A stretch of DNA of 64,000 nt, taken from KACC-23026 sp963829575. GTDB taxonomy: Bacteria; Bacillota; Bacilli; Bacillales; Sporolactobacillaceae. Position numbers and translations under genes: made by a program. Location of the stretch: NCBI GenBank assembly GCA_963829575.1, contig CAWHJF010000013.1, positions 1-64,000 on the forward strand, written 5' to 3'. Position 1 is the first letter of the stretch; every line of letters begins with the position of its first letter. This document shows, in pieces, positions 35,096 to 43,773 of the stretch. The notes beneath the pieces were generated by a model. The model was not told where the DNA came from. It searched no databases and saw nothing but the letters and a program-made list of their open reading frames with translations.

Positions 35096-36403
35096 TTATT
35101 TTTTCACATCAAACATCGTAATCATTCCGGTCATATTTCCTTGGCTGTCCACGACGTGATCGGTGATGTGGCAATGGAATAACCACTTCCCCGCTTGATC
35201 GGCTGTAAAGGCTAAATCGTAAGTGGTGCCTGGAGCTGTGGCGATCGTATCCATTGTGATTGGGGCGGGCAACGGCACACCATCTTGACTTAATTCTTGA
35301 AAATGCATGCCATGAAGGTGCATCGGGTGGACCATTGTGCCAATGTTAATCAAATGAATCAACACCTTGTCCCCAACTTTTGCCGGCAAGACCGGTGTGG
35401 CTGGGTAAGACAAGCCATTGATGGTAAAGCCAAACTGAGGAGAATCATTAACGAAAAGAGTGTACTCATCTTGGTAGCCCGCGTGAACGCTTTTCCAGGT
35501 CGTGCCTTTTGGTTCAACGATAAAGGGACCAAAGAGTCCCATTTGCTCTTGTTTGAGCATGTCCTTCATAGGATGGCTGTGGTACATATAACTTCCGGGC
35601 GTGGCGTTTACCGTAAAGGTATACGTCCAAGTTTGACCAGGCTTGATGTCAGGTTGGCTAATCCCACCTGTTCCATCTTGTTTAAAGGGAACATCTAAGC
35701 CATGCCAATGAACCGTCGACCCTTCAGGTAGATCATTCTTAACGATGATTTTAACTTTGTCACCTTGGTTAACCTTTATTTCAGGACCTGGAACACTCCC
35801 GTTATAGGCCCATGCTTTTACTTTCTTTCCTGGTTTTACTTCCCACCAAACTGGTTTAGCGTCAAGATGAAAGACCTTGTACCCATTCTCCATTTTATAA
35901 GGGAGCAGGCGAAGATCATCTTTTTGCTTTGTCTCACCCATTGTCCCTGTTCCGAGGGGCGCGTAAGTTACCTTAGTCGTGTTATTTGTTGCACCGGTCG
36001 TTGAGGTAGAGGAGGTTGATTGTGTGGCCTTTTTAGTTGTGACGATCACCTCTCCGGACATCCCTGGATGAAATGTACAGTTGTACTTATAGGTTCCGTT
36101 CTTTTTGAATGTATAAGAAAAGGTGTCGCCTTGGGACATTGTTTTGGAACGAAAGAGTGCATCGTTACTTGTGACGTTGTGAGGTGTGGCTTCTTTGTTC
36201 GTCCATACAACAGTTGATCCCTTTGTGACATAGATAATATCAGGAGAAAACGCCATATTTTTCATATCCACTTCAACTTTACCGCTGTGCACGGTTTGAT
36301 CAACAGAGGTTTCGGGTTGTTTGGATTGAGACGAACACGCTGTTGAAAAAACAAGCAAAAAAAGAACAAGGCATATATGGATCAATAGAGATTTTTTATT
36401 CAT
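35096..36403 (-). CDS. Multicopper oxidase lipoprotein with N-terminal plastocyanin-like domain
   Basis: A 435-residue exported lipoprotein: signal peptide, lipobox TAC with Cys23. Residues about 42-123 form a single cupredoxin with a complete type 1 copper site (H75, C109, H112, M115). After a Ser/Thr linker, two more cupredoxin domains (about 165-435) carry the oxidase motifs HWH (232-234), HSH (275-277), HPMHLH (359-364) and HCHITDH (410-416). Only two oxidase domains are present, as in two-domain laccases, which trimerise to build the trinuclear site. It probably oxidises metals or phenols on the outer membrane face, and the extra domain may feed it electrons; that role is inference. Confidence 0.88.
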   Translation of the reverse strand: MNKKSLLIHICLVLFLLVFSTACSSQSKQPETSVDQTVHSGKVEVDMKNMAFSPDIIYVTKGSTVVWTNKEATPHNVTSNDALFRSKTMSQGDTFSYTFKKNGTYKYNCTFHPGMSGEVIVTTKKATQSTSSTSTTGATNNTTKVTYAPLGTGTMGETKQKDDLRLLPYKMENGYKVFHLDAKPVWWEVKPGKKVKAWAYNGSVPGPEIKVNQGDKVKIIVKNDLPEGSTVHWHGLDVPFKQDGTGGISQPDIKPGQTWTYTFTVNATPGSYMYHSHPMKDMLKQEQMGLFGPFIVEPKGTTWKSVHAGYQDEYTLFVNDSPQFGFTINGLSYPATPVLPAKVGDKVLIHLINIGTMVHPMHLHGMHFQELSQDGVPLPAPITMDTIATAPGTTYDLAFTADQAGKWLFHCHITDHVVDSQGNMTGMITMFDVKK

Positions 36404-36548
36404 ATAATCATCCGCTTTCTAAGTGTTATTAAGAATAGTATTAGGGTTTTACAGCCTCTCGGTTTGCCTTACTCTGAACGGTTATTTTTAAAACCCGAAA
36501 TGGAACCCACTCAGTGTACTATAGATCTCGTCTTAGGAGCTGTTAGAT

Positions 36549-36995
36549 ATGTTACAGTTCATGAAAGGAAATGTGAACTTTTTTGACCGCGTTGTCTTCC
36601 TTACTGAGGAGAAAAAAGAAGATATTATAGAAGATTTTGGGGAACATGAACATTTCCGAGTGATTCGGCATGAAGCTAAGAAGGTTCCAACGCAAAAGAA
36701 CGAGGTTGCCTATGAACCTCACTTAGCCGTTTGTTATGATTTTAAATATGGCGCCCGGGATGTCATAAGAGAGGGTGAGGATGGGTTTGTGGTTACCAGT
36801 GGGGATCAAGAAGCCCTTGCTGATCGAATGCTCACCATTATGGAAAACCCACAACGCCGTGCAGACCTGTCAAAGCGCGCCTGGGAAATTACGGAACGAT
36901 TTAGCTGTGAGCGTTATGTGAATAACTGGATCCAACTTTTTCATGAGGTAACCGAAGAAAAAATGGCCCAAAAGACGTGCGTTCTACAAAACTAA
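36549..36995 (+). pseudogene. Internally deleted glycosyltransferase (TagE/GtfA-like) remnant
   Basis: A 148-residue reading frame. Residues 11-40 (FDRVVFLTEEKKEDI) match the mid-region of poly(glycerol-phosphate) glucosyltransferase-like GT4 enzymes. From about residue 62 (YDFKYGARDVIREGEDGFVV) it matches their C-terminal end. The N-terminal domain and about 150 residues of the catalytic core in between are missing, with E-x7-E lost. The frame is open but cannot encode an active enzyme. No ribosome site is obvious. Confidence 0.7.
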
Positions 36996-37009
36996 ATTGG
37001 GCTTAAAAA

Positions 37010-37063
37010 GGAGAAGCAACTTAGGACGTGTTTCATACGCGTTCGGGGCGCTTCTCTTTTTTC
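37010..37063 (+). terminator. Terminator-like hairpin
   Basis: GAGAAGC (37012-37018) pairs with GCTTCTC (37051-37057), with an inner ACGTG/CGCGT pairing, followed by TTTTTTC. Confidence 0.7.
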
Positions 37064-37207
37064 TATTTTATGGAAAAAGGGGTAGAGAATCTATTAAAAC
37101 AGCTTTAATTTTGATATACTAAAATAGATTATGTGTCAAGTTGTTTGAAATCCAATTGTTAATATAGATACAAGAAAGATGACTAGATTGATGTGGAGGG
37201 ATTGCGC

Positions 37208-38173
37208 ATGGTTGAACAAACAGAAACGCTAGCACCAAAGATCAATCAGGTTCTTGAAAATATAGAGCAGGTTATTATTGGGAAAAGAGAGGCCACCTTA
37301 CTGACCTTAACCGCATTGTTTGCGGAAGGGCATGTTTTACTTGAGGATGTGCCAGGTGTTGGAAAGACCATGCTTGTGAGAGCGCTCGCTAAATCACTTG
37401 GGACAGAGTTCAAACGGATTCAATTTACGCCTGATCTGCTTCCTTCTGATTTGACCGGGATGTCCATCTATAATCAAAGAGAGCAAGAATTTGAATTCCG
37501 CTCAGGTCCGTTAATGGGGAATATTGTGTTGGCCGATGAAATCAATCGGACCTCGCCCAAAACACAAGCGGCTCTTTTAGAGGGGATGGAGGAGGGCAGT
37601 GTGACAGTCGATGGTCAAACACGCCTTTTGCCGAGTCCGTTTTTTGTTATGGCGACACAAAATCCGATTGAATACGAAGGTACGTTTCCGCTTCCTGAAG
37701 CTCAGATGGACCGATTTTTGCTTAAGCTTAAAATGGGCTATCCGACTCATGAAGAGGAGGTTGAGGTATTAAACCGACTTGGAGCGAGTCATCCGATTCA
37801 CGATCTTAAATCTGTAATGACCGCTGAGGAAGTGTTGGACCATCAAGCAGAAGCTCGGAAGGTCTTTGTCGATCCATCCGTTAAGACATATATTGTAGAC
37901 CTTGTAACCAAAACCCGGAATCATCATGACGTCTATTTAGGAGTGAGTCCGAGGGGGTCTTTTGCCTTACTTAAAGCAGCGCAAAGTTTTGCAATGATTC
38001 ATGGACGTGATTTCGTCATCCCAGATGATGTCAAAAGTCTTGCGCCTTACGTGTTAGGACATCGGATCATTCTGAAACCGGATGCGCGCTACACTGGAAA
38101 GGAAACGCAAGATATTCTTTCTGCGATCCTTAAAAGTGTACCGGTTCCGACTGGAAAAAGGGATCGGTTTTAA
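37208..38173 (+). CDS. yeaC: MoxR-family AAA ATPase (YeaC)
   Basis: A 321-residue AAA+ ATPase with Walker A PGVGKT (49-54), Walker B NIVLADEINR and the MoxR-specific TQNPIEYEGTFPLPEAQMDRF region. Members act as chaperone-like ATPases with von Willebrand or DUF58 partners. ATG 37208 is chosen because GGAGGG lies seven bases upstream. It overlaps the DUF58 gene as TAATG and belongs to the three-gene set that precedes guaA in B. subtilis. Confidence 0.9.
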   Translation: MVEQTETLAPKINQVLENIEQVIIGKREATLLTLTALFAEGHVLLEDVPGVGKTMLVRALAKSLGTEFKRIQFTPDLLPSDLTGMSIYNQREQEFEFRSGPLMGNIVLADEINRTSPKTQAALLEGMEEGSVTVDGQTRLLPSPFFVMATQNPIEYEGTFPLPEAQMDRFLLKLKMGYPTHEEEVEVLNRLGASHPIHDLKSVMTAEEVLDHQAEARKVFVDPSVKTYIVDLVTKTRNHHDVYLGVSPRGSFALLKAAQSFAMIHGRDFVIPDDVKSLAPYVLGHRIILKPDARYTGKETQDILSAILKSVPVPTGKRDRF

Positions 38174-39432
38174 TGACCCGCTCCCTCTATCGGTTTTTTA
38201 AACACTACCAGACCTTATTTGGCACCATTTGGCTCGGCCTTCTTTTTCTTTTAGCTTTCTCTTATGCGATGTTTCAAGGTGGCTTTGTCAGTTGGTTCGT
38301 CTTCTATAGCTTTCTTCCTGTTTTGATCAATTCTCTACTGGTCCTTTTCTATCCATTACGCGATTTAAAAATAACCCGTTCAGTCAACAAAAGAGAACTC
38401 TTTGGCGGTGAGACACTCGAAGTATCCATTGAGATTCAGAGAAGGCTCCCTTTTCCCTTGCTCTATCTAGTGGTTGAGGATCATCTGCCGGCTGGATTAG
38501 ACAGACTTGAAAAGAAAGGCAAGAAGAAACCATCAAAGGGTTTGTTTTCTTTGGGGTTTAATCGAACGTCTTCTTTTACTTATAATATAAAGGAAATGCC
38601 ACGGGGGGAACATACCTTTATCGCGGTTGAACTCAAAACAGGTGACTTTTTTGGGTTCATACAAAAGAAGCGTGTGGTCCCACTTGAAACCCGAATTGCT
38701 GTGTATCCAAAAATTCAATTAATTGACAGTTGGGCGCCTCAAGATCTCGCGTACGGGGGCAACCATCGCTCCAAAAAACATTTTGAACATGATCTCACGT
38801 CAATCTCGAGCATTCGTGACTATATGCCGGGGGACCGCTTGAGTTGGATTGATTGGAAATCTACCGCTCGATCCAATCACATCGTAACAAAAGAGTTTGA
38901 CTATCCAATGAATCGCGATGTGGTTGTGGTGTTTGATTTGTTTGGAGAGGCCCGTTCTGAAAACCAGAAGAATTTTGAAACAGGTCTTTCGCTTGCGGCG
39001 TCATTAGTTGATCGGACGATTTCGTTAGGGGCTTCAGTTGGCTTCATTTCAATTGGCCGCTCTTCCACTTTCTTCGAGTTGATGCAACAATCGACAATTA
39101 AGTGGCAAATTCTGAATCATTTAGTAAAAGTCAATCCGAATGGTGTGGGTGAGGCGTCCCATTCGCTCATTCAATATCTTCAAAAGCTATCTCATCAAGC
39201 GACGATTCTGTATGTGACGACTCAAATTAATAAAAAAGATATTCGGCTTTTTAATGAGATTATGACAAGAGGCCTTACCATCGAGTTTTTCTTTGTACAC
39301 GATGGGCCAGTTGAACCTGAAACTTTACAACTTTTGGGGCAACTGGACGTTAAGGGGATTCAAACGCGCATGATTCGTTCTCCGGAATTGAATCAGGAAT
39401 TAAAGGCAGGTGGGACACGTGCAACAGTCTAA
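38173..39432 (+). CDS. yeaD: DUF58 membrane protein (YeaD)
   Basis: A 419-residue protein. Two hydrophobic segments near the N-terminus (about 15-60) are followed by a beta-rich region and the DUF58 signature around GDRLSWIDWKSTARSN, then a von Willebrand A-like fold. It is the usual partner of the MoxR ATPase, coupled to it by a one-base overlap. The biological role is unknown. Confidence 0.88.
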   Translation: MTRSLYRFFKHYQTLFGTIWLGLLFLLAFSYAMFQGGFVSWFVFYSFLPVLINSLLVLFYPLRDLKITRSVNKRELFGGETLEVSIEIQRRLPFPLLYLVVEDHLPAGLDRLEKKGKKKPSKGLFSLGFNRTSSFTYNIKEMPRGEHTFIAVELKTGDFFGFIQKKRVVPLETRIAVYPKIQLIDSWAPQDLAYGGNHRSKKHFEHDLTSISSIRDYMPGDRLSWIDWKSTARSNHIVTKEFDYPMNRDVVVVFDLFGEARSENQKNFETGLSLAASLVDRTISLGASVGFISIGRSSTFFELMQQSTIKWQILNHLVKVNPNGVGEASHSLIQYLQKLSHQATILYVTTQINKKDIRLFNEIMTRGLTIEFFFVHDGPVEPETLQLLGQLDVKGIQTRMIRSPELNQELKAGGTRATV

Positions 39433-41650
39433 CGAAAATCGTTTTTTTTCCCTGCTTCTATACATTTTAGGTTTTTTGCTGTTTTGGGAATGGTTAAGGC
39501 CACTATCTGTTATTTCCAAGGGGACAGATGTGAGCTATTTTGTCAGCTTTGCGGCGTTCTCTTTTTTGCTATCGTATCTAAGGCTCCCTTATTGGGCCTC
39601 CTTTCCTGCTAAACTTCTTGGCATGGGGTATGCCTTGCATATTCTTTATTTTTATAACACCCCAATTTTAGATCCACTTTGGCTTCATTATTTCTTTGAG
39701 GATTTTAGCATTAATTTTTCGTTCATGATTCATGGGAATTGGGAAGGTATGACGGATTTATTCCGGTCTTTCTTGTTCTTTGTCCTTCTTTGGATCGTGA
39801 GCTATCTCATGCATTATTGGCTGATTCAGGCAAGGCGCTTATTCTTATTCTTCTTTGTTACGATTATTTATTTAACGGTCCTTGATTCTTTCACGATGTA
39901 TCATGCGGATGGCGCGATTGTGCGGACCATGATTATTGGCCTAGTTTTGATTGGTCTCCTTCGCCTCATTCGGGTTCAAGAGCAGGAAGGGGTCATCTTT
40001 GAAAGAGGGCGTTGGCCGTTTTCATGGTTTGTTGGCCTTTGTCTTTTAATTGTGTTAACACTGTTGGTTGGGCTTGCAGCGCCAAAAGTTGGCCCTCAAT
40101 GGCCAGATCCTGTTCCGTTTATTACGAAAGCTGCAAACGGTTATGGGGATTCGTCAGGTGGTTCAGGTTCTGGTGGAAAACGGATCGGATATGGAACCGA
40201 TGATACGCGCCTAGGAGGCGCGTTTCAAATGGACGACACGCTGGTATTCACTGCAACGACACAGAATGCTCATTACTGGAAAATTGAAACGCGGGACACG
40301 TATACCGGAAAAGGCTGGGCAACCCCAGCTAATCAATTTAAGACCCTGAATTCAATGACGTCGCTCAACGCTAACACGATTCTGAAGCGTTTTGGGCCGG
40401 ATACCAAAACGATTAAGCAAACCGATACGATTCAAATGAAGCTGCCTTCTTTTCCTCAGCTCGCTTACGGAGGCGAAATTTCATCGGTTTCTGGCATTAA
40501 TGCGAATCAGCTGCGAGTGAATCAAATCAGTGGCAAAATAGAGCCTGAGTTGCGGGGCAGAATCGTCACCCCAAAAACCTATACTGTCACGTATCAATAT
40601 CCGACATTTTCCGTTCCACTTTTGAAAGAGGTTAAGGCATCAGCGAATGATCCAGAAGATATTAAAGTAACAGATCTTCAATTGCCGTCGGATGTCCCTG
40701 CTCGTGTAAAAGCGCTCGCGGAAAAACTCACGGGTCCCTATTCAAATCGGTATGATAAGGCCCAAGCGATTGTGAACTATTTTAATACAAATGGCTATGA
40801 ATATAACACGCAAGACGTTCCGTATCCTTCTAAGGGACAAGATTATGTGGATCAATTTCTATTTGATAGTAAAGTGGGCTACTGTGACAACTTTTCAACG
40901 TCGATGGTCGTCCTACTAAGATCCGTGGGGATACCCGCTCGGTGGGTAAAGGGATTTTCTGAAGGCACCTATCAGAGTTCCACAACTCAGGCAAGTAAGT
41001 TTGACATTACCGAATCGGATGCCCACTCTTGGGTGGAAGTCTATTTTCCGGGAACGGGTTGGGTGCCGTTTGAACCTACTGTTGGTTTCACAAACCCAGC
41101 CAATTTTAGTTACACCGAGCCGTCGGGGTCTCAAAATAAATCGTCTACAACAGCTCAACAAAAACAGAAGTCACAAACGAATACAAATAATCAAAAGCAA
41201 CCTAAACCGAATCAACTCCAACACAATAATCCGACTACTCAGAAAGGGTCCCATGCTCTATTGTCGGGTCTTTCGTTCAAACAGGGTTTTTGGTTGGCTG
41301 TCCTAGCCGTATTAATTCTAATGATCGCGGTATTTGTACTCTTTAGAACAAGGCGGAAATGGTTACCAATTTGGTGGAAACGCCGATTTGGTCATCGAAA
41401 GGATGAGGAAGCACTCGATGAGGCTTTTGAAAAGTTGATGAAATTACTCGCTCTTTCTGGGTATCGCAAAAAAGAGAATCAGACCTTAAGGGAGTTTGCA
41501 CGGGATGTGGATCGCAGGTTCGGAACTTTTGAGATGAGCAAGTTGGTTCGCCAAATGGAAAAACGAAGATATTCTAGCCAATCGAATTCCACTGAATGGG
41601 CTGAATCGAAAGAATTATGGGAAAATATGATTAATAGAATTCGTGCTTGA
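39419..41650 (+). CDS. yebA: TgpA-type transglutaminase-like membrane protein (YebA)
   Basis: A protein of about 743 residues. Five or six membrane segments (about 10-220) precede an extracytoplasmic transglutaminase-like domain with catalytic Cys489 (VGYCDNFST) and His536 (DAHSWVEV). The third residue position reads FEPT, with Glu where the classical triad has Asp. A Gln/Asn/Lys/Thr-rich linker, one more membrane segment and a C-terminal DUF4129 region follow. GTG 39419 is favoured by AGGTGGG; GTG 39410 is possible. It overlaps yeaD. Role is probably cell-envelope peptide or protein crosslinking or cleavage; not proven. Confidence 0.87.
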   Translation: MQQSNENRFFSLLLYILGFLLFWEWLRPLSVISKGTDVSYFVSFAAFSFLLSYLRLPYWASFPAKLLGMGYALHILYFYNTPILDPLWLHYFFEDFSINFSFMIHGNWEGMTDLFRSFLFFVLLWIVSYLMHYWLIQARRLFLFFFVTIIYLTVLDSFTMYHADGAIVRTMIIGLVLIGLLRLIRVQEQEGVIFERGRWPFSWFVGLCLLIVLTLLVGLAAPKVGPQWPDPVPFITKAANGYGDSSGGSGSGGKRIGYGTDDTRLGGAFQMDDTLVFTATTQNAHYWKIETRDTYTGKGWATPANQFKTLNSMTSLNANTILKRFGPDTKTIKQTDTIQMKLPSFPQLAYGGEISSVSGINANQLRVNQISGKIEPELRGRIVTPKTYTVTYQYPTFSVPLLKEVKASANDPEDIKVTDLQLPSDVPARVKALAEKLTGPYSNRYDKAQAIVNYFNTNGYEYNTQDVPYPSKGQDYVDQFLFDSKVGYCDNFSTSMVVLLRSVGIPARWVKGFSEGTYQSSTTQASKFDITESDAHSWVEVYFPGTGWVPFEPTVGFTNPANFSYTEPSGSQNKSSTTAQQKQKSQTNTNNQKQPKPNQLQHNNPTTQKGSHALLSGLSFKQGFWLAVLAVLILMIAVFVLFRTRRKWLPIWWKRRFGHRKDEEALDEAFEKLMKLLALSGYRKKENQTLREFARDVDRRFGTFEMSKLVRQMEKRRYSSQSNSTEWAESKELWENMINRIRA

Positions 41651-41724
41651 TTCTTGGAAGACCACCTGCTAAAATGATCAATGTTAATAATAAATTAATA
41701 ATAGATTAATAGAATAGTTCCTTT

Positions 41725-41795
41725 CCTTTATATATGCTTGAGAATATGGCTCGAGCGTTTCTACCAGGTCACCTTAAATGACCCGACTATGAAGG
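41725..41795 (+). promoter_or_regulatory. Purine riboswitch aptamer (guanine type) of guaA
   Basis: P1 CCTTTATA/TATGAAGG, P2 GCTTGAG/CTCGAGC and P3 GGTC/GACC enclose the conserved AATATGG, TTTCTACC and CCTTAAATGAC core. The ligand-pairing base is C in the CGACTATG junction, which selects guanine or hypoxanthine rather than adenine. It lies 370 bases upstream of guaA and is followed by a terminator, so guanine should switch transcription off. Confidence 0.92.
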
Positions 41796-41863
41796 CAGGT
41801 TCAGCATAGGGCTTCTAATTTGACCACACCAGTAAGATTTGGTCAAGATCGGGGACAGGACTC

Positions 41864-41907
41864 AAGGCTGGATTTCTGCTTTTACAGTAGAAATCCAGCC
41901 TTTTTCA
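41864..41907 (+). terminator. Riboswitch-controlled terminator upstream of guaA
   Basis: AAGGCTGGATTTCTGC pairs with GTAGAAATCCAGCCTT (15-16 bp) and is followed by TTTTTC. Its position after the aptamer makes it the expression-platform terminator. Confidence 0.9.
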
Positions 41908-42094
41908 ATAGGTTAGATAGACGCATGATGTGACGAACACTCCTTCTGAGAGGGGATTGTATTTCTCTGAAGGAGCTTGTTTTTAGTCAAATGGTGTCGA
42001 ATTTTGTAAAAATTAATGTTAAGTTATGGTAAGGCGTTCGATTTCTATATTTTTAATGAAATCGGTGTAAGCTAGATAAAAAAGGGGTGGGCAA

Positions 42095-43630
42095 GTGGAC
42101 ATTCAAGATAAAATTATTGTGCTCGATTTTGGTGGCCAATATAACCAGCTGATTGCGCGACGAATTCGGGATATTGGTGTGTTTAGTGAATTAAAGCCAC
42201 ATTCCATTTCAATTGAAGAGTTAAGTAAGGAAAACCCTAAAGGCTTAATTTTTTCAGGGGGTCCAAACAGTGTGTACGGAGACGGTGCACCGAGCTGCGA
42301 TCCTGAAATTTTCAAATTAGGGATTCCAATTCTCGGCATCTGTTACGGCATGCAGTTAATGAGCGCAACGCTTGGAGCTGAAGTTTCAAGAGCCAATCAT
42401 CGTGAATATGGAAAAGCCATGATTCAAGCGAATGTTGAGCATGCGCTTTATAAGGGACAACCGGCTGAACAAAGCGTTTGGATGAGCCATGGGGATCTCG
42501 TTGAAGCACCGCCTGAAGGTTTTGAAGTGATCGCATCGAGCTCATCTTGCCCGGTTGCAGCAATGGCGAATGATCAAGAGAAGCTTTACGGCGTGCAATA
42601 TCATCCCGAAGTGAGAAATAGTGAATATGGGAATCACCTGCTTGAGCAATTTGTCTTGGAAGTTTGCGGCTGTAAAGCGACTTGGACGATGGAACATTTT
42701 ATTGAGGAACAGGTTGAATTGATTCGTGAACAAGTGGGTGAGAAAAATGTCCTCTGTGCACTAAGCGGTGGCGTCGATTCTTCCGTTGCAGCGGCTTTGG
42801 TTCATCAAGCGATTGGCGACCAGCTAACGTGTGTATTTGTGGATCATGGCCTCCTTCGAAAAGGTGAAGCAGAAGGGGTTGTGGAAACCTTCCGCAATCA
42901 ATTTAATATGAATTTGATTAAAGTGAATGCAAAAGATCGCTTTTTAAATAAGCTTAAAGGTGTTTCGGATCCTGAGAAGAAACGTAAAATTATCGGCAAC
43001 GAATTTATTTATGTGTTTGAAGAAGAAGCAAGTCAGCTTACAGATATTTCATTCCTTGTTCAAGGGACACTATACACAGACATTGTTGAAAGTGGGACAG
43101 CAACGGCTCAAACGATTAAATCTCATCATAATGTAGGTGGCCTCCCTGAGGACATGTCGTTCGAACTTATAGAACCACTTAACACCTTGTTTAAAGATGA
43201 AGTGCGCCGGCTCGGTACAGAGCTTGGTTTGCCGGATGACATAGTGTGGCGCCAACCGTTTCCTGGTCCAGGCCTTGGGATTCGCGTTTTGGGTGAAGTC
43301 ACTGAAGACAAGCTTGAAATTGTGCGCGAATCGGATTGGGTATTACGAGATGAAATTAAGAAAGCTGGGCTTGACCGGGAAATTTGGCAATATTTCACCG
43401 TCTTGCCGGATATTAAAAGTGTTGGGGTTATGGGAGATGGGCGTACGTATGACCACTGTATCGCCATTCGGGCGGTGACCTCGATTGATGGAATGACGTC
43501 CGATTGGGCGCGAATCCCATGGGATGTGCTTGAGACGATCTCCACAAAGATTGTCAATCAAGTGGATCACGTCAATCGTGTGGTTTATGACATAACCTCT
43601 AAGCCACCAGCAACCATTGAGTGGGAATAA
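42095..43630 (+). CDS. guaA: GMP synthase (glutamine-hydrolysing)
   Basis: A 511-residue enzyme converting XMP to GMP. The N-terminal class I glutaminase domain has Cys83 in GICYGMQ and the YHPEV histidine. The ATP-pyrophosphatase domain has the PP-loop SGGVDSS (224-230), and the C-terminal dimerisation domain ends in IEWE. GTG start after AAAGGGGTGGG. Controlled by the upstream guanine riboswitch. Confidence 0.96.
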   Translation: MDIQDKIIVLDFGGQYNQLIARRIRDIGVFSELKPHSISIEELSKENPKGLIFSGGPNSVYGDGAPSCDPEIFKLGIPILGICYGMQLMSATLGAEVSRANHREYGKAMIQANVEHALYKGQPAEQSVWMSHGDLVEAPPEGFEVIASSSSCPVAAMANDQEKLYGVQYHPEVRNSEYGNHLLEQFVLEVCGCKATWTMEHFIEEQVELIREQVGEKNVLCALSGGVDSSVAAALVHQAIGDQLTCVFVDHGLLRKGEAEGVVETFRNQFNMNLIKVNAKDRFLNKLKGVSDPEKKRKIIGNEFIYVFEEEASQLTDISFLVQGTLYTDIVESGTATAQTIKSHHNVGGLPEDMSFELIEPLNTLFKDEVRRLGTELGLPDDIVWRQPFPGPGLGIRVLGEVTEDKLEIVRESDWVLRDEIKKAGLDREIWQYFTVLPDIKSVGVMGDGRTYDHCIAIRAVTSIDGMTSDWARIPWDVLETISTKIVNQVDHVNRVVYDITSKPPATIEWE

Positions 43631-43696
43631 AACTGGTCAGAAAATATAACAAAAGGCTTATCTTAGTTTAAGGTTTACTTATAATGGAGTCGAGTG

Positions 43697-43730
43697 AGCG
43701 GGCTTAAAAGAAGAGATCCCGCTCACCTAC
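43697..43730 (+). terminator. Hairpin between guaA and pbuG
   Basis: GTGAGCGGG pairs with CCCGCTCAC around a 15-base purine-rich loop. The T run is absent, so it may be an inefficient terminator or an RNA-stability hairpin. I found no purine aptamer here, unlike in B. subtilis where pbuG has its own. Confidence 0.55.
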
Positions 43731-43773
43731 TATAAAAAAATAGAAGTGTACACAGAAGTCGGGAGGGTAAATA

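Noticed and set aside
34896..35159. An 87-codon plus-strand frame between the hairpins and the copper oxidase end
   Set aside because: It overlaps a terminator, a hairpin and the end of the copper oxidase gene, and no ribosome site is present.
43631..43773. A purine riboswitch upstream of pbuG
   Set aside because: I looked for the TATGG/TTTCTACC/AAATGAC core and did not find it; only a simple hairpin is present.
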